From assembly GCA_002869065.1 (NCBI GenBank), contig PKTR01000001.1, positions 425,118-489,117 on the forward strand: a DNA stretch of 64,000 nucleotides, read 5' to 3'. The stretch comes from Hyphomicrobiales bacterium (GTDB lineage Bacteria; Pseudomonadota; Alphaproteobacteria; Rhizobiales; Rhodobiaceae). Both the position numbers and the translations under genes were made by a program. This document shows, in pieces, positions 62,742 to 64,000 of the stretch. A model generated the notes under the pieces. That model was not told the DNA's origin. It was given only the letters and a program-made list of their open reading frames with translations, and ran no database searches. Positions within the stretch are counted from its first letter, which is position 1; the number at the start of each line of letters is the position of its first letter.

Positions 62742-63407
62742 ATGGTCGATTTTGCCACGGCTCGCACGAAGATGGTGGACAACCAGCTTCGCACTTTCGA
62801 TGTCAACACACCCGAGGTGCTGGACGCCATGGGCGCGGTGCCGCGGGAATCCTTCGTGCCGGTCGGCAAGCGGCCGCTCGCCTACATCGATGAAGATCTC
62901 GCTCTCAACGGCAATGGTGCGGCCGATCGCTTCCTGATGAAGCCGGCCCTGTTCGCCAAGATGGTGAAGACCGTTGAGGTGGCCCCCGACGACATCGTTC
63001 TCGTAATCGGTTGCGGCACCGGTTATTCGGCAGCCGTACTCGCCAAGATGGCAAGCTCGGTCGTGGCGCTGGAAAGCGATGCGGACCTCGCCGCGACGGC
63101 CAGCCAGGTCCTCGTCGATCTCGGCTTCGACAATGTCGCCGTTGTCGAGGGGCCGCTGCAGGACGGCTGGAAGCAGGAAGCGCCGTATGACGTCATTCTC
63201 GTCGAAGGCGCGGTCGAGGCCTTGCCGGCGGCTCTGCTGGAGCAGCTGAAAGACGGTGGCCGTCTGATCGCCGTCGAAGGGCATGGCAACGCGGCAACCG
63301 CGGTGCTCTACATCCGCAGCGGCGACGAAGCGCCCGGGCGCGCGGCGTTCAACGCGTCCGTCAAGCCCTTGCCGGGCTTCAGCAAAGAACCGGAATTCGT
63401 TTTCTAG
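62742..63407 (+). CDS. pcm: protein-L-isoaspartate O-methyltransferase
   Basis: 221 residues. The Rossmann-type methyltransferase core has the SAM-binding motif VLVIGCGTGYSAAVLAKM, then VVALESDADLAATASQVL, VVEGPLQDGW and YDVILVEGAVEALPAALLEQ. The N-terminal MVDNQLRTFDV and RESFVP segments are typical of the alphaproteobacterial branch. The enzyme methylates L-isoaspartyl residues as the first step of protein repair; whether this branch keeps full repair activity is uncertain. GAGGGAGAG lies directly before ATG 62742. Longer frames upstream cross tRNA-Cys and are artefacts. It precedes the tolC-family gene, a gene order common in Hyphomicrobiales. Confidence 0.92.
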   Translation: MVDFATARTKMVDNQLRTFDVNTPEVLDAMGAVPRESFVPVGKRPLAYIDEDLALNGNGAADRFLMKPALFAKMVKTVEVAPDDIVLVIGCGTGYSAAVLAKMASSVVALESDADLAATASQVLVDLGFDNVAVVEGPLQDGWKQEAPYDVILVEGAVEALPAALLEQLKDGGRLIAVEGHGNAATAVLYIRSGDEAPGRAAFNASVKPLPGFSKEPEFVF

Positions 63408-63620
63408 GACGTGCCGGCGCCGGCGGTGGTTTCTCTGCCGGCGAACCAGATGGTGTTGCGGCGTTGTTGCATGGACGCCGCACCACACGGGCAAATGCGG
63501 TTTGTGCAGGGAACGTGTGTTCCGAAGTCTCCGGCGCTTCTCTATGATGCCGGCTTGTTTTTCAGGACCAGCACGGTCGTGCGTACCGGGCTGAGCCGAA
63601 TGAGGTGGGTGACGTTGTGA

Positions 63621-64000
63621 TGCGGTATGCTCGAGTTGCGATAGCGATCGGGATGGTCGTCGGGATGGCTATGCCTGCTTCGGCCTTTTCCCTGAAAGAC
63701 GCGCTTGAGGCGGCCTACAGCAACAATCCGACGTTGAATTCGGCCCGCGCGCAGTTGCGTTCGGTCGACGAGAACGTGCCGCTGGCGAAGTCCGCGGGAC
63801 GGCCGCAGATCTTCGGCTCGGTCGATACCTCCGCGCAGCGCTACTACTCGCCGCTTTCCGGCAACATCCACACCGAATCCTTCGGCATTGGCCTGACCCT
63901 GCAGCAAACGCTGTTCCGCGGCTATCGCACGCAGAACTCGATCAAGCAGGCGAAGTCGGCCGTTCAAGCCCAGCGCCAGTCGCTGCGCAGCACCGAGCAG
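63621..64000 (+). CDS. tolC: TolC-family outer-membrane protein, 3' truncated by the window edge
   Basis: The first 126 codons are present. A signal peptide (MRYARVAIAIGMVVGMAMPA to ASAF) is followed by the canonical TolC N-terminus: SLKDALEAAYSNNPTLNSAR, then AKSAGRPQIFGSVDTSAQRY and LTLQQTLFRGYRT with QAKSAVQAQRQSLRSTEQ, matching the first helical hairpin and strand. TolC trimers form the outer-membrane exit duct for type I secretion and RND pumps. It could serve the RTX proteins and the RND pump of this window. The start is ATG 63621, with GAGGTGGG about 10 bases upstream; a GTG at 63618 is next to it. It lies 213 bases after pcm. Confidence 0.92.

Overview
The window reads as a chromosomal segment of a high-GC alphaproteobacterium, most likely of the Hyphomicrobiales (rhizobial) group. 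This is inferred from a ctaA gene divergent from a DUF2842 gene, the pcm-tolC gene order, a divergent katG/oxyR pair, dispersed palindromic repeats of the type common in this order, and one exact TTAA-N7-TTAA (CtrA-type) site. No genus is claimed.

Layout. 0-0.35 kb: 3' end of a c-type cytochrome. 0.45-10.2 kb: a surface polysaccharide locus with an O-antigen ligase/polymerase, an undecaprenyl-phosphate sugar transferase, a GT4 glycosyltransferase, an OPX lipoprotein, a Wzz-type chain-length protein with a degenerate kinase domain, a CelD-like GNAT and a polysaccharide deacetylase. 10.2-18.8 kb: DUF2842, heme A synthase, an RND pump with its membrane fusion protein, and an L,D-transpeptidase. 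19.1-32.7 kb: a sulfotransferase followed by three large Ca-binding RTX proteins; two of these are tandem beta-helix paralogs and the third is a cadherin/RTX protein. 32.7-36.2 kb: a block with visibly lower GC, holding a metallo-beta-lactamase-fold protein and a DM9 (DUF3421) protein on the minus strand and a divergent protein that joins a LuxR-type HTH to an alpha/beta-hydrolase fold. 36.2-39.6 kb: katG and oxyR. 39.7-42.9 kb: a fourth RTX protein and a LuxR-type regulator. 43.1-49.3 kb: the DUF4212 / sodium:solute symporter / cNMP-CBS-DUF294 / DnaQ-type exonuclease neighbourhood. 49.8-59.3 kb: a 3173-residue RTX protein with two integrin-like FG-GAP propellers. 59.7-60.2 kb: a small, apparently decayed RTX gene. 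60.4-62.2 kb: tRNA-Gln, tRNA-Asn, a small membrane protein, cobU and tRNA-Cys. 62.7 kb to the end: pcm and the start of a tolC-family gene.

How it fits together. The most unusual content is the family of RTX proteins. Five of them end in a related C-terminal region and four of those in D-F-L-I, as expected of type I secretion substrates. They share beta-helix, cadherin-like, tandem-95 and FG-GAP modules in different combinations. No ABC exporter or dedicated adaptor is visible in the window; the partial TolC at the right edge could be the outer-membrane part. With the polysaccharide locus, deacetylase, sulfotransferase and L,D-transpeptidase, the region looks devoted to the cell surface and extracellular matrix. 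The best candidate for an undescribed system is the 32.7-36.2 kb block, in which a hydrolase-fold/HTH fusion with Thr at the nucleophile position faces a DM9-MBL gene pair.
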